9,135 nucleotides of DNA, from contig CAMNAD010000052.1 in the NCBI GenBank assembly GCA_946530505.1, forward strand, positions 1 through 9,135. The letters are read 5' to 3'. The notes below the pieces were generated by a model, which was given only the letters and a program-made list of their open reading frames with translations, did no database searches and was not told where the DNA came from. How positions within the stretch are numbered: the stretch's first letter is position 1; every line of letters starts with the position of its first letter. Shown piece after piece: positions 1 through 7,761 of the stretch. The stretch comes from an uncultured Bacteroidales bacterium (GTDB taxonomy: Bacteria; Bacteroidota; Bacteroidia; Bacteroidales; UBA932). Made by a program: the position numbers and the translations under genes.

Positions 1-1082
1 TTTCCTCCAAGTGACCTGGACGCCACGAACTCTTCCATAAACCAGCTCAAAGGACGGAAAACGCCTTGCGCATTATACCCCCAGCCTCCGCCCTTTCCTG
101 TCCAGATATGACAGTGTTCCCACCACTCGGAAGGGATGTATGTGGGCGTCACACATTCGAAAGGCGTGGTGAAATCCCCTATCCTCATTGATGTGCCGGA
201 TGGGTTGTCTGGATTCACAATGTTGGCCCAGCGGTCGTTGATTACAATGTCCGGCTGCAGGCTGCGTATCCATGCATAAACCTTTTCCGTGCAGAGTTCC
301 TGGGGCTGGATTCCGTACCAACCCATTCCGTCGAGCCAGAGAAGGTCGACTTTCCCGTAATTCGTGAGGAGTTCCTCCAGCTGGGCGAGCACATACGCGA
401 AGAACTTCTCGAAGTCCTTGCGGTTCCGGACCGTATCTTTCACCGGGCCCCGCTTTCCCCATGTAGCAACATCCCATTCGGAATCGGGACGGTCTCCGGG
501 ATAATGCCAGTCACGCGGCGAGAAATAGAATCCCACCTTCAATCCGAGTTCGCGGCAGGCATCCGCATATTCACGGACAAGGTCCCGTCCGTGCATGTAC
601 TGCTTGACGCCGATGCCATAGCGGGAAGGCCAGAGGGCATATCCGTCGTGATGCCTGGTGGTCAGCACCGCATATTTGAACCCGGCATCGCGGGCTGCGC
701 CCAGATAATGCCGGAAGAAATCCGGATCCTGAGGGTCGAAATGATTAGCCTGATCGTAGTATTCCTGGCGGGAATGATACTCCCCTCCCCATTCGTAACC
801 CTTTATCATATTCCACGACGGCTGTGCGCCTATCATGGAATGTATCCCCCAATGGAGGAAAAGGCCGAGGCTGGCGGAAGGGAACCACTGCGCACCCGGC
901 GCCGGATTAGGAAAAACTATATTGCCGTCCGCGGCGGGCAAAGGGCCCGTCGCACCTAGTATTTCCCTGGCGCGGGCAAGGTCTTTCCGCGAGATCCGAT
1001 AATCCGCGGGATCAATCTGCCACTGGGCAAAAGCCACGGCGCAGAGCGCCATGGCCAGCAAACTTAAGATCAGGCGTTTCAT
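1..1082 (-). CDS. Secreted alpha-L-fucosidase, GH29 family (3' end outside window)
   Basis: Predicted exo-glycosidase that removes L-fucose from glycans outside the cytoplasm. I translated it by hand from ATG at 1082-1080; 360 codons stay open to the left edge. Residues 1-19 form a signal peptide: Lys-Arg, a hydrophobic core, then AFA before Gln20, which suits signal peptidase I rather than a lipoprotein. GH29 landmarks appear in order: LFLHWG (74-79), TTRHHDGYALW (141-151), FYFSPRDWHYPG (185-196), and LLWLDG (247-252), where Asp251 is the expected nucleophile. A Gly-rich WTGKGGGWGYN segment (327-337) follows. The acid/base residue varies within GH29 and I do not assign it; GH29-A versus GH29-B is undecided. 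The start lies one base after the ornithine carbamoyltransferase stop, so this is probably the sixth gene of the same transcript. The family call is firm; the glycan target is unknown. Confidence 0.92.
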   Translation of the reverse strand, partial: MKRLILSLLAMALCAVAFAQWQIDPADYRISRKDLARAREILGATGPLPAADGNIVFPNPAPGAQWFPSASLGLFLHWGIHSMIGAQPSWNMIKGYEWGGEYHSRQEYYDQANHFDPQDPDFFRHYLGAARDAGFKYAVLTTRHHDGYALWPSRYGIGVKQYMHGRDLVREYADACRELGLKVGFYFSPRDWHYPGDRPDSEWDVATWGKRGPVKDTVRNRKDFEKFFAYVLAQLEELLTNYGKVDLLWLDGMGWYGIQPQELCTEKVYAWIRSLQPDIVINDRWANIVNPDNPSGTSMRIGDFTTPFECVTPTYIPSEWWEHCHIWTGKGGGWGYNAQGVFRPLSWFMEEFVASRSLGG

Positions 1083-1083
1083 A

Positions 1084-2085
1084 CTAGTCTCCGAGGGTGG
1101 CGACCATTACGGCCTTGATAGTGTGCATACGGTTCTCGGCTTCGTCGAATACAATACTCGCAGGGCTCTCGAACACATCCTCCGTTACCTCTACGCCATC
1201 GAGGCCGAACTTCTGGAACACTTCCTCTCCGGCCTTGGTCTCGCGGTTATGATACGACGGCAGGCAATGCATAAACTTGCACTTGGGATTGCCTGTGCGC
1301 TCCATCAGCGAAGCATTCACCTGATAGGGCTTGAGCATATCTATACGCTCCTTCCAGACGGAATCCGGCTCGCCCATCGACACCCAGATATCGGTGTAGA
1401 TGAAATCGCAGCCCTTCACTCCTGCATCCACGTCGTCCGTGATGGTGATGCGTGCACCTGTAGTCTTGGCTATTTCACGGCATTCCGCAACAAGTTCAGC
1501 GGCAGGCCACAGGGCCTTGGGTGCCACGATACGGACATCCATACCCATCTTCGCACCGCCCACCAGAAGGGAGTTGCCCATATTGAAACGGGCATCGCCA
1601 AGATAAGCGTAACTAACCTGATTCAAAGGTTTATCGACATGCTCGCTCATGGTGAGGAAGTCAGCAAGAATCTGGGTAGGATGAAACTCGTTGGTAAGAC
1701 CGTTCCAAACAGGTACGCCGGAGTACTTGGCCAGGTCCTCTACGGTCGCCTGCGCAAAACCACGGTACTCGATGCCGTCGTACATACGTCCAAGCACGCG
1801 GGCGGTGTCCTTCATGGACTCCTTGATGCCGATCTGGGATCCGGTAGGGCCGAGATAGGTCACGTGAGCACCCTGATCATAGGCTGCAACCTCGAAGGAG
1901 CAGCGGGTGCGCGTGGAGGTTTTTTCAAATATCAGGGCGATGTTCTTGCCCTTGAGTCGCGGCTGTTCTGTGCCGGCGTACTTTGCTTTCTTGAGGTCCT
2001 TGGCAAGGTCCAGCAGATACTGGATCTCGGCAGGAGTAAAGTCCAGCAGTTTCAGGAAACTGCGATTTCTCAGATTGAATGCCAT
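1084..2085 (-). CDS. arcB: Ornithine carbamoyltransferase (catabolic ArcB/ArgI-like)
   Basis: Transfers the carbamoyl group between carbamoyl phosphate and ornithine/citrulline in the cytoplasm. Next to carbamate kinase and a deiminase it should run in the catabolic direction, splitting citrulline by phosphorolysis. The 333-residue product has normal family length. Visible motifs: STRTR (57-61) for carbamoyl phosphate, FHPTQ (134-138), DIWVSMG (232-238), the ornithine-binding loop of true OTCases, and HCLPSYH (273-279) with the catalytic Cys. It resembles E. coli ArgI along its whole length. I chose ATG at 2085 because FLKLLDFTPAE then begins about 10 residues in, as in relatives; an upstream in-frame ATG at 2160 would overlap carbamate kinase and add an unrelated leader. 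The gap to the upstream stop is 11 bases and contains AAAGAA. OTCase identity is firm; direction is inferred from context. Confidence 0.95.
   Translation of the reverse strand: MAFNLRNRSFLKLLDFTPAEIQYLLDLAKDLKKAKYAGTEQPRLKGKNIALIFEKTSTRTRCSFEVAAYDQGAHVTYLGPTGSQIGIKESMKDTARVLGRMYDGIEYRGFAQATVEDLAKYSGVPVWNGLTNEFHPTQILADFLTMSEHVDKPLNQVSYAYLGDARFNMGNSLLVGGAKMGMDVRIVAPKALWPAAELVAECREIAKTTGARITITDDVDAGVKGCDFIYTDIWVSMGEPDSVWKERIDMLKPYQVNASLMERTGNPKCKFMHCLPSYHNRETKAGEEVFQKFGLDGVEVTEDVFESPASIVFDEAENRMHTIKAVMVATLGD
1088..1092 (-). promoter_or_regulatory. Possible Shine-Dalgarno for the fucosidase gene
   Basis: On the minus strand GGAGA lies 5 bases before the fucosidase ATG, inside the last codons of the ornithine carbamoyltransferase gene. 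It is the clearest such motif in a run of genes that mostly lack one. Bacteroidota often initiate without a Shine-Dalgarno, so its effect is uncertain. It does support the ATG at 1082 as the start. Confidence 0.35.
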
Positions 2086-2096
2086 ATTCTTTAGGT

Positions 2097-3017
2097 TTAA
2101 GGTATTATTCTTGTTCCGCAGGCAGGATTCCCGAGCTGCCCGGCCTCGGTGATAATGCATTGACCTCCTCCATTCTTTACGAAGAGCACGCCCGCCCGCA
2201 CTTTCGGGGCCATCGACCCTTCAGCAAACTGACCTTCAGCCAGATAGCGTTCGGCCTCGGCAATAGTCATCGTATCGAGGGCTTTCTCTTCTGGAGTATG
2301 GAAATTGACATAAACTTTGGGGACGTCGGTAAGGATATAAAACTCGTCCGCCTTCATGCGAATTGCCGCAAGCGCGCTTGCAAGGTCCTTGTCGATTACG
2401 GCCTCCACGCCGTGAAAGCCGATATCATCTTTGACTACGGGGATACCTCCACCGCCCACGGTTACTACTATGTAAGATTCGCGCGCGAGCCTTTCAACCA
2501 AGTCTATATTGTTGATGGACAACGGTTTAGGCGAAGCCACCACTTTCCTCCAGCCACGTCCGCGAGGATCTTCCTTATAAACGGCGCCATCCGAGGGAAC
2601 CTGCTTATAATAAGGCCCTACCGGTTTGGTAGGATTGCTGAATCCGGGATCATCCTCACCCACTTCCACCCGTGTTACGATCGATACTACCTTCCTGTCC
2701 GATCCGGCTTTGCATAGAACCTTTTCCATCGCTGTTTCGATCATGTAAGCGATCGAGCCCTGTGTTTCGGCTCCGCAGAAGTCCATCGGCATGGCCTCCA
2801 GCCCGAAAAGCTGTTTTCCGGCCTCATGCTGCAGGAGGACGTTGCCGACCTGAGGGCCGTTCCCGTGACCGATAACTATATCGTAACCTTCACGAATCAG
2901 AGGAAGGAGCTGTGAGCAGGTGGATTCTACGTTGCTCAGTTGCTGGGCGAAAGTTCCTTTTTCGCCGGCACGAAGGAGGGCGTTGCCTCCGAATGCGATC
3001 ATTGCAAGTTTTCCCAT
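2097..3017 (-). CDS. arcC: Carbamate kinase
   Basis: Makes ATP from carbamoyl phosphate and ADP, releasing carbamate that breaks down to ammonia and CO2. It is the energy-yielding last step of the arginine deiminase pathway. The 306-residue cytoplasmic protein is close to the usual 310. It shows the amino-acid kinase fold signatures in order: AFGGNAL (8-14), GHGNGPQVG (50-58), ETQGSIAY (84-91), KPVGPYY (131-137), ASPKP (161-165), VGGGGIPVV (187-195), VIDKDLA (207-213) and SMAPKV (268-273). ATG at 3017 is chosen because the family begins with a short leader before AFGGNAL; the alternative at 3050 would extend back into the deiminase gene. The start is two bases after that gene's stop, which suggests translational coupling. 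Confidence 0.97.
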   Translation of the reverse strand: MGKLAMIAFGGNALLRAGEKGTFAQQLSNVESTCSQLLPLIREGYDIVIGHGNGPQVGNVLLQHEAGKQLFGLEAMPMDFCGAETQGSIAYMIETAMEKVLCKAGSDRKVVSIVTRVEVGEDDPGFSNPTKPVGPYYKQVPSDGAVYKEDPRGRGWRKVVASPKPLSINNIDLVERLARESYIVVTVGGGGIPVVKDDIGFHGVEAVIDKDLASALAAIRMKADEFYILTDVPKVYVNFHTPEEKALDTMTIAEAERYLAEGQFAEGSMAPKVRAGVLFVKNGGGQCIITEAGQLGNPACGTRIIP

Positions 3018-3019
3018 GA

Positions 3020-3931
3020 CTATTCGCGTACAAGAGGAAGAGTTGAACAACGTAGCAGACCGCCCATTTTGGATATCTCCCTGTAAGGGACGGTCTCGAC
3101 AGTGATACCCTGTTCTTCGAGCCAGGCTTTCAGACGGGTGAAATGCTCCTCAACGACCACTACATCTTCGCTGATTGAGAAGATATTCGAATTCATCCAG
3201 TACATTTCTTCCTTCGTGAGTTCAAACACGTTGCCTTCGCCGAAGAAACCGACGAGATGGTCCGCATCGCGGGGATTGATGAAACCGTCACGATAGATGA
3301 TTGCCTTGCCGCGACCTACCGGCATAAAAGTACAGTCGAGGTGCAGAATGCCATCATAAGGATCCGTGTCATTCTTGCGGAGATTGAGCGGAACGATTTT
3401 TTTGTTCGGGAAGATCATCTTAAGGTAATCCAGGGCCAGGGCATTGGTGCGGGCCGTCTTAAGCGAAGAATAATCCGCGAAATTGTACTGTCCCAGGAAA
3501 ATGACGCCATCATACAGAACGACATCCCCTCCCTCTACGTGCACAGCCTCGGGCAGGTTGTAGATATTCTTATAGTGTATGTTGCGATACACATTCTCAT
3601 AGGCATCGATCTCGGCCTGACGGTCGGGGATGATATTGGAAACGATGATTTTATCATCGATGACGAAGCCGACATCCCTCGAGAATACCTGATTGCAGTT
3701 TGTAACAAGCGATGGACGGTGAACCTTGACTCCGTATTTTTTGAGAACGGCTTCGAAAGCCTCCATTTCGCGGATTATGTCAGATTCCGACGGATACACT
3801 CCGTTCTTTACCGATTCATAGGATTTGCTGTCAAAGGTTTCATCCAACGAAGGAACCGGGCCATTCGAATACGGCAGGCCCAAGATAACCTCTTTCAGCC
3901 TGCCGGTTTCAGATTTTATGTTTAGTTGCAT
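3020..3931 (-). CDS. Compact arginine deiminase-like amidinohydrolase
   Basis: Member of the guanidino-modifying (pentein) superfamily of arginine deiminases and amidinotransferases. Probable reaction: L-arginine to L-citrulline plus ammonia in the cytoplasm. Expected active-site residues are present: Asp86 in FSRD (83-86), Glu133 and Asp136 in EGGD (133-136), His197 and Asp199 in LHLDCTF (196-202), and nucleophile Cys295 in LLRCSTLPLVRE (292-303). The EGGD form favours deiminases over glycine amidinotransferases, though the N-terminal half and the MNSN region (246-249) recall the latter. At 303 residues it is about 100 shorter than classical ArcA, so it probably lacks the extra helical domain. 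It sits 8 bases after the chain-length gene and 2 bases before carbamate kinase, which supports deiminase function. No Shine-Dalgarno is visible. Another guanidino substrate cannot be excluded. Confidence 0.8.
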   Translation of the reverse strand: MQLNIKSETGRLKEVILGLPYSNGPVPSLDETFDSKSYESVKNGVYPSESDIIREMEAFEAVLKKYGVKVHRPSLVTNCNQVFSRDVGFVIDDKIIVSNIIPDRQAEIDAYENVYRNIHYKNIYNLPEAVHVEGGDVVLYDGVIFLGQYNFADYSSLKTARTNALALDYLKMIFPNKKIVPLNLRKNDTDPYDGILHLDCTFMPVGRGKAIIYRDGFINPRDADHLVGFFGEGNVFELTKEEMYWMNSNIFSISEDVVVVEEHFTRLKAWLEEQGITVETVPYREISKMGGLLRCSTLPLVRE

Positions 3932-3939
3932 GATCAGAT

Positions 3940-5076
3940 TTAGTTTCCTGTTTCTGGATTACCGGCGAGCTGTTCTTTGAGCTTGGGCCAGTATCCCTTC
4001 ACGAACACTATGCCGCATCCGAGGACAAAGCCAAGGAAAGTCCAGACAATCAATGTCTTGGCACGGCTGTTCGAAGGTTTGGAAGGAACTGTGACAGGTT
4101 GGATTACAGTCAATACGGGAGTATCCCTCTTAACTTGCATCTTTGCCTGTTCAAGTTGCTTGGCCATATCGGTGTAGATGGCATTCGCAAGCGTGTACTT
4201 CTGTTGGATCCGCTCGCGCTGTATGCGTGCCCTGGAGCCTATCACGTCCTGAGACCTGTCGCTGATCGAAGCCAGTGCTCCCTGAAGGGACTCGGCTTCC
4301 TTCTTGGTCTCATCGTAACGGTCCTGTATATAGTCAAGGTCACGCTGGGCTTTTTCCGTACGGAAACGGGTGATTTCCTCTTGAAGCAGCTGCTGTGCCT
4401 TCAGAGCAAGTTCAGCAGTCTGGATTGGCTCGACGCCGTTCACATTCAAGGTTATGAGACCTTCCTTCTTGTCCACTGTCAGGGACACGCTCTGGGCGAC
4501 AAGCTGCAGCAATTTCACTTCATCTTTTGTGAGAAGCAGAGGTTTTTGAGCATCATCAGCGGAGACGCCTGCCGGAAGTTCCACCTCCGGTTTCTCCTTT
4601 CTGATGGCATTCAGAATAACAAAAGGAAGGCCGATGGTGTACTTTTTCAAATATGACATTGGAGACGGCTTGGCGATCTCCTTGTAATATGTATACATAC
4701 TCACGGCAGAATCAGCCTTTGCATAATGAAGCGGAGTATAGAGCAATTCCATACGGAAAGGCACGCTGCTCACAATTTGAGGATATACCAGAGGAGAGAG
4801 GTCCTTGGCGCTCAGGTCCATGCCCATGTCGACACCGGCAAGAGCCGCAAGGCTGCTCAAAGAAGAATTGCTCTTGGAATTCATCTGAGGGACCATCACG
4901 GTGCTCACGGAATAGCTACGCTTCATTGTCAGCGCAGCCACCAGCCCAAGCAGGATGAAAACACAAGTCCAGATAATCACGGTCTTGCGTCCATCCCACA
5001 ATTGACGGACAAGCGCCATAATATCTATGCCTTCCTCTTCTTCGTAAGGCTGATTGTAATTCATATTCTCGTCCAT
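3940..5076 (-). CDS. Wzz-like chain-length determinant / polysaccharide co-polymerase
   Basis: Inner-membrane protein that probably sets chain length and works with the exporter during capsule or exopolysaccharide assembly. The 378 residues follow the family layout: an acidic N-terminus, first membrane segment at about 32-51, a long periplasmic region with Ser/Ala-rich (66-80) and alpha-helical coiled-coil-prone parts (about 220-318), a Pro-rich stretch VIQPVTVPSKPSN (324-336), and a second membrane segment at about 341-359. A cytoplasmic tail of about 19 residues follows. It has no Walker motifs and no C-terminal tyrosine cluster, so no fused BY-kinase is present. ATG at 5076 lies 6 bases after the export gene's stop; a second Met at residue 5 is also possible. 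Family call is strong; the polymer is unknown. Confidence 0.88.
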   Translation of the reverse strand: MDENMNYNQPYEEEEGIDIMALVRQLWDGRKTVIIWTCVFILLGLVAALTMKRSYSVSTVMVPQMNSKSNSSLSSLAALAGVDMGMDLSAKDLSPLVYPQIVSSVPFRMELLYTPLHYAKADSAVSMYTYYKEIAKPSPMSYLKKYTIGLPFVILNAIRKEKPEVELPAGVSADDAQKPLLLTKDEVKLLQLVAQSVSLTVDKKEGLITLNVNGVEPIQTAELALKAQQLLQEEITRFRTEKAQRDLDYIQDRYDETKKEAESLQGALASISDRSQDVIGSRARIQRERIQQKYTLANAIYTDMAKQLEQAKMQVKRDTPVLTVIQPVTVPSKPSNSRAKTLIVWTFLGFVLGCGIVFVKGYWPKLKEQLAGNPETGN

Positions 5077-5082
5077 AAGCTC

Positions 5083-7737
5083 TTATTTAAGCCTGTCGAT
5101 AAGGAGATAAATAGACACGACCGAAGTGAGGGCGGAGAGGGTGGTACGCATTTCAGCGCCCCAGTCGATCTTTTCTTTGGGCTTCTCGAGTCTCTCCTTC
5201 TTCGTTTCGTCTATACGCAGGGTAATCACACCGCCGGGCTCGACGGTAGGCGAATTCCTGATGCCCAGGAACTTGGTCGTAGCCTCACATTGGTTATTGG
5301 GCATTGTCACCGTCACACTGTTGCGGTCGGCAGTCTTCTGGAATCCTCCGGCGTAATGGTTGATATACCAACGTGCGCTGTGGCCACCCTGGAATACGAT
5401 AGTCTTCTCGCTTGCAGAGAATTCGGCGGGCACATACTGACCCATACGGGTTCCGATTTCGCGAATGGTAACAGTATTTTCCTGACGCACGATATTGACG
5501 ACATCTCCATCCATGAGGATAGGATCCGACGCCAGGCTGCCCTTGCCGCTTTTTACCTTGCGGAGATCCAGGCCGATGTTCCCACGATTATTGTGGGTGC
5601 GGAAGAGACGTGCGAAAGGATCCGCATCGTCGAGCAGGCCTCCCGCCATCTGGATTACTTCCCAAAGCTGTGTCCTGGAATCTGTCAGGACATACGTGCC
5701 AGGATACCTGACACGCCCGTTTATTTCTACAGAACGTCCGGTAGTAAAATTAGGCGTCAGACGTACAACGATATTGTCATACGGTTGAATCTGGAAATCT
5801 CCGGAGAGTGGTTCATAGTTTTCGTCGACCTCAAGAGTGATCATCTTGAGCTTGGCTTCCTGGTTTTTGGAGATATCTACACGGAACACCTCGACTCTGT
5901 CATACGCTGCGCCGACCTCGAACCCTCCCGCCATAATCAGGAGGTCGTGCAAGGAAAGGGATGCATCATAAGGGGTTCCGAAAGGATTCTTGACAGCGCC
6001 GCTCACGCGGACCTCTCCCACATTCGTATATGTAGTATTATCGTATACATTGAGCTGGTCGCCGGGCTGCAGCAGCATATCGCCATCATTCTCGAGAGCC
6101 ACACGAAGGTACTCGCGTTTCTCGGGATTGGTCAAATCTTTGCGCACGATGTAAGCGACAGGGAACACACTGGTCTTGAGTCCACCGGCATATTCAATAG
6201 CCTGATTTACAGTCATACGATCGTTAAGACCGAAAGGTTTGGTAAAAGGCACGCGGACCTGACCGCTGACTGAGATGGTATCGACATCACGATAATCCAC
6301 CTGCCCCAGGACAACGATACTGTCACGAGCCTGCAGTGCGAAATCCGGATTGCCATTGATTCCGGGGAAAGGAACGGTAAGCACTTCAACTGTCTCGTCG
6401 GACTTGGTACGCTCTACGAACACGAAATCCGTCCTGGCGGTGTGGCGGGGCTTGGCATTGTCGAGCAAAGTCTTCAGGCTATGGTTCTTTGCAAGTTCAA
6501 AGCGACCTCCGTAGTAAATGTCTCCGCCGGCGGCGACATACGTTTCCAATGTGCCGTCCACGGCCTTGACGCTGATTACATCACCGTTCTCCAGCCTCAC
6601 CTTCTGAGCACCGTTCATAATGGAGGACAGGTCATAGTCCTTATAAGTTACCTCGCCGTCGTTTAAGCGGGCAACCTGCACAAAATGAGGATCCGCGTTG
6701 TATTGAAGTCCGCCGGCATAGTTGATAAGGTCGGTGAGGGAGTCCTTGTTACCGACTTCATAACGCATGGGGCGGTTAACGGCACCCTCAACCTTGACAA
6801 CCTTCTGTGCAACAGGCACAAAAATCACGTCACCGTTCTGTAGAGCATAATTCAGGTCCTTGGATGGATTGCGCATATACTCATAGAGGTCAAGATTATA
6901 TGTCTTGCCGGAACGTGAAAGCTGGATATTGCGGAGCGAACCGATCTCAGTGGGACCGCCGGCAGCAGCCAATGCATTGAACACGGTATTAAGCGCACTC
7001 AGAGTGAATCCTCCCTGCACTGCAACCTCACCGTAAATGCTCACAGTTACCGTACGGGCCGTAGTGATAGTAACAGCCATCTGGTCCGGACGGAATGAGA
7101 AGAACTGGCTGAGTTTGTTCTGTATGGCCAGACGGCCCTGTGCAAGAGTCATACCCTTAAGGAATATCTTGCCGGAGCCGGCAGGCTGTATGGAGCCGTC
7201 ATAACCGATACGCTGATGTATTTCTGTCTGGGATGAACCGAAGATGCTGATATGCACTTCGTCTCCTTCGCCAAGAACATAGGTGTCAGGGGCCTGGGCA
7301 CCGTCGGTGGTGCGGAAAACGTCAAGAGATTTGCCCTTGAACAGCGAATGACCATAAATGTCATCTTCAGTTACAACGACATTCTCTTTATTCAATGTCG
7401 TATCCGATACATCTTTCACGGGTTCTTTGTCATATATCGGCTGAAGAGGAGCGCTCACTGGCTGATACCCGATTCCAGTGAAAGCAGTATTGGTATTCTT
7501 TTCCTGCTGCATCTGATCCAGGATGGAAATCACCCGGCTCTGATAGGAAGGATAATCCGCAGGGTTGATGTTATCAATATCTATTCCATTCTCAAGAAGC
7601 CTTGTACGGACTTCTGATTCGTTCAGACCTCGCTTGTCGAGTTCGGCCTGTGCCATTGCCATCATGGTGGGATTCTGGGCTGCCACAGCAACAGGCAAAG
7701 CCAACGAGATCAATAGGGCGATAAAAAGTTTCTTCAT
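5083..7737 (-). CDS. Multi-SLBB polysaccharide export protein (Wza-like, Bacteroidota type)
   Basis: Probable outer-membrane/periplasmic conduit for a surface polysaccharide. The 884-residue protein has a signal peptide (1-20, AVAA before Gln21) with no lipobox Cys. An N-terminal region follows (about 22-148), then a polysaccharide export domain (about 150-228, with YVLGEGDEVHISIFG at 153-167). I then read a chain of SLBB-type repeats near 232-308, 313-390, 398-480 (weak), 487-566, 574-660, 668-750 and 776-842 (weak), each with a G-V-P/G turn and a later AGG or related motif. A charged linker and a hydrophobic C-terminal helix (about 867-880) end it. I chose ATG at 7737 because MKKLFIALL is a clean signal start; the in-frame ATG at 7764 falls inside the predicted -7 promoter element. 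It heads the six-gene minus-strand run. Confidence 0.93.
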   Translation of the reverse strand: MKKLFIALLISLALPVAVAAQNPTMMAMAQAELDKRGLNESEVRTRLLENGIDIDNINPADYPSYQSRVISILDQMQQEKNTNTAFTGIGYQPVSAPLQPIYDKEPVKDVSDTTLNKENVVVTEDDIYGHSLFKGKSLDVFRTTDGAQAPDTYVLGEGDEVHISIFGSSQTEIHQRIGYDGSIQPAGSGKIFLKGMTLAQGRLAIQNKLSQFFSFRPDQMAVTITTARTVTVSIYGEVAVQGGFTLSALNTVFNALAAAGGPTEIGSLRNIQLSRSGKTYNLDLYEYMRNPSKDLNYALQNGDVIFVPVAQKVVKVEGAVNRPMRYEVGNKDSLTDLINYAGGLQYNADPHFVQVARLNDGEVTYKDYDLSSIMNGAQKVRLENGDVISVKAVDGTLETYVAAGGDIYYGGRFELAKNHSLKTLLDNAKPRHTARTDFVFVERTKSDETVEVLTVPFPGINGNPDFALQARDSIVVLGQVDYRDVDTISVSGQVRVPFTKPFGLNDRMTVNQAIEYAGGLKTSVFPVAYIVRKDLTNPEKREYLRVALENDGDMLLQPGDQLNVYDNTTYTNVGEVRVSGAVKNPFGTPYDASLSLHDLLIMAGGFEVGAAYDRVEVFRVDISKNQEAKLKMITLEVDENYEPLSGDFQIQPYDNIVVRLTPNFTTGRSVEINGRVRYPGTYVLTDSRTQLWEVIQMAGGLLDDADPFARLFRTHNNRGNIGLDLRKVKSGKGSLASDPILMDGDVVNIVRQENTVTIREIGTRMGQYVPAEFSASEKTIVFQGGHSARWYINHYAGGFQKTADRNSVTVTMPNNQCEATTKFLGIRNSPTVEPGGVITLRIDETKKERLEKPKEKIDWGAEMRTTLSALTSVVSIYLLIDRLK

Positions 7738-7754
7738 ATTACACGTGTGAATAT
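7736..7754. repeat. Imperfect 19-base inverted repeat centred on ACACGTGT
   Basis: ATATTACAC and GTGTGAATAT are complementary arms except for one extra base. The centre, ACACGTGT at 7741-7748, is a perfect palindrome. The repeat starts inside the export gene's start codon and lies just downstream of the predicted minus-strand transcription start. It could be an operator for a dimeric regulator, or a weak hairpin at the 5' end of the mRNA that includes part of the start codon. It could also be chance in AT-rich DNA. Confidence 0.4.
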
Positions 7755-7761
7755 AAACGTA

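Noticed and set aside
504..959. 151-codon plus-strand open frame, and a 134-codon minus-strand frame at 73-477
   Set aside because: Both overlap the GH29 gene in other frames; the GH29 reading carries the signal peptide and catalytic motifs.
1051..2094. 347-codon open frame on the plus strand
   Set aside because: It mirrors the OTCase gene almost end to end; the minus-strand reading has every OTCase motif and this one has none.
2086..2160. Upstream ATG at 2160 as start of the OTCase gene
   Set aside because: The extra 25 residues overlap the carbamate kinase gene and have no counterpart in relatives.
3018..3050. Upstream ATG at 3050 as start of the carbamate kinase gene
   Set aside because: It would overlap the deiminase gene and add a leader not found in the family; ATG at 3017 fits the usual N-terminus.
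3257..3925. 222-codon open frame on the plus strand
   Set aside because: Antisense to the deiminase-like gene; its translation has no domain that I recognise.
4726..6273. 515-codon open frame on the plus strand
   Set aside because: It lies antisense to the export protein and chain-length genes, crosses their junction, and its translation shows no recognisable domain. Both opposing genes are strongly supported by family motifs.
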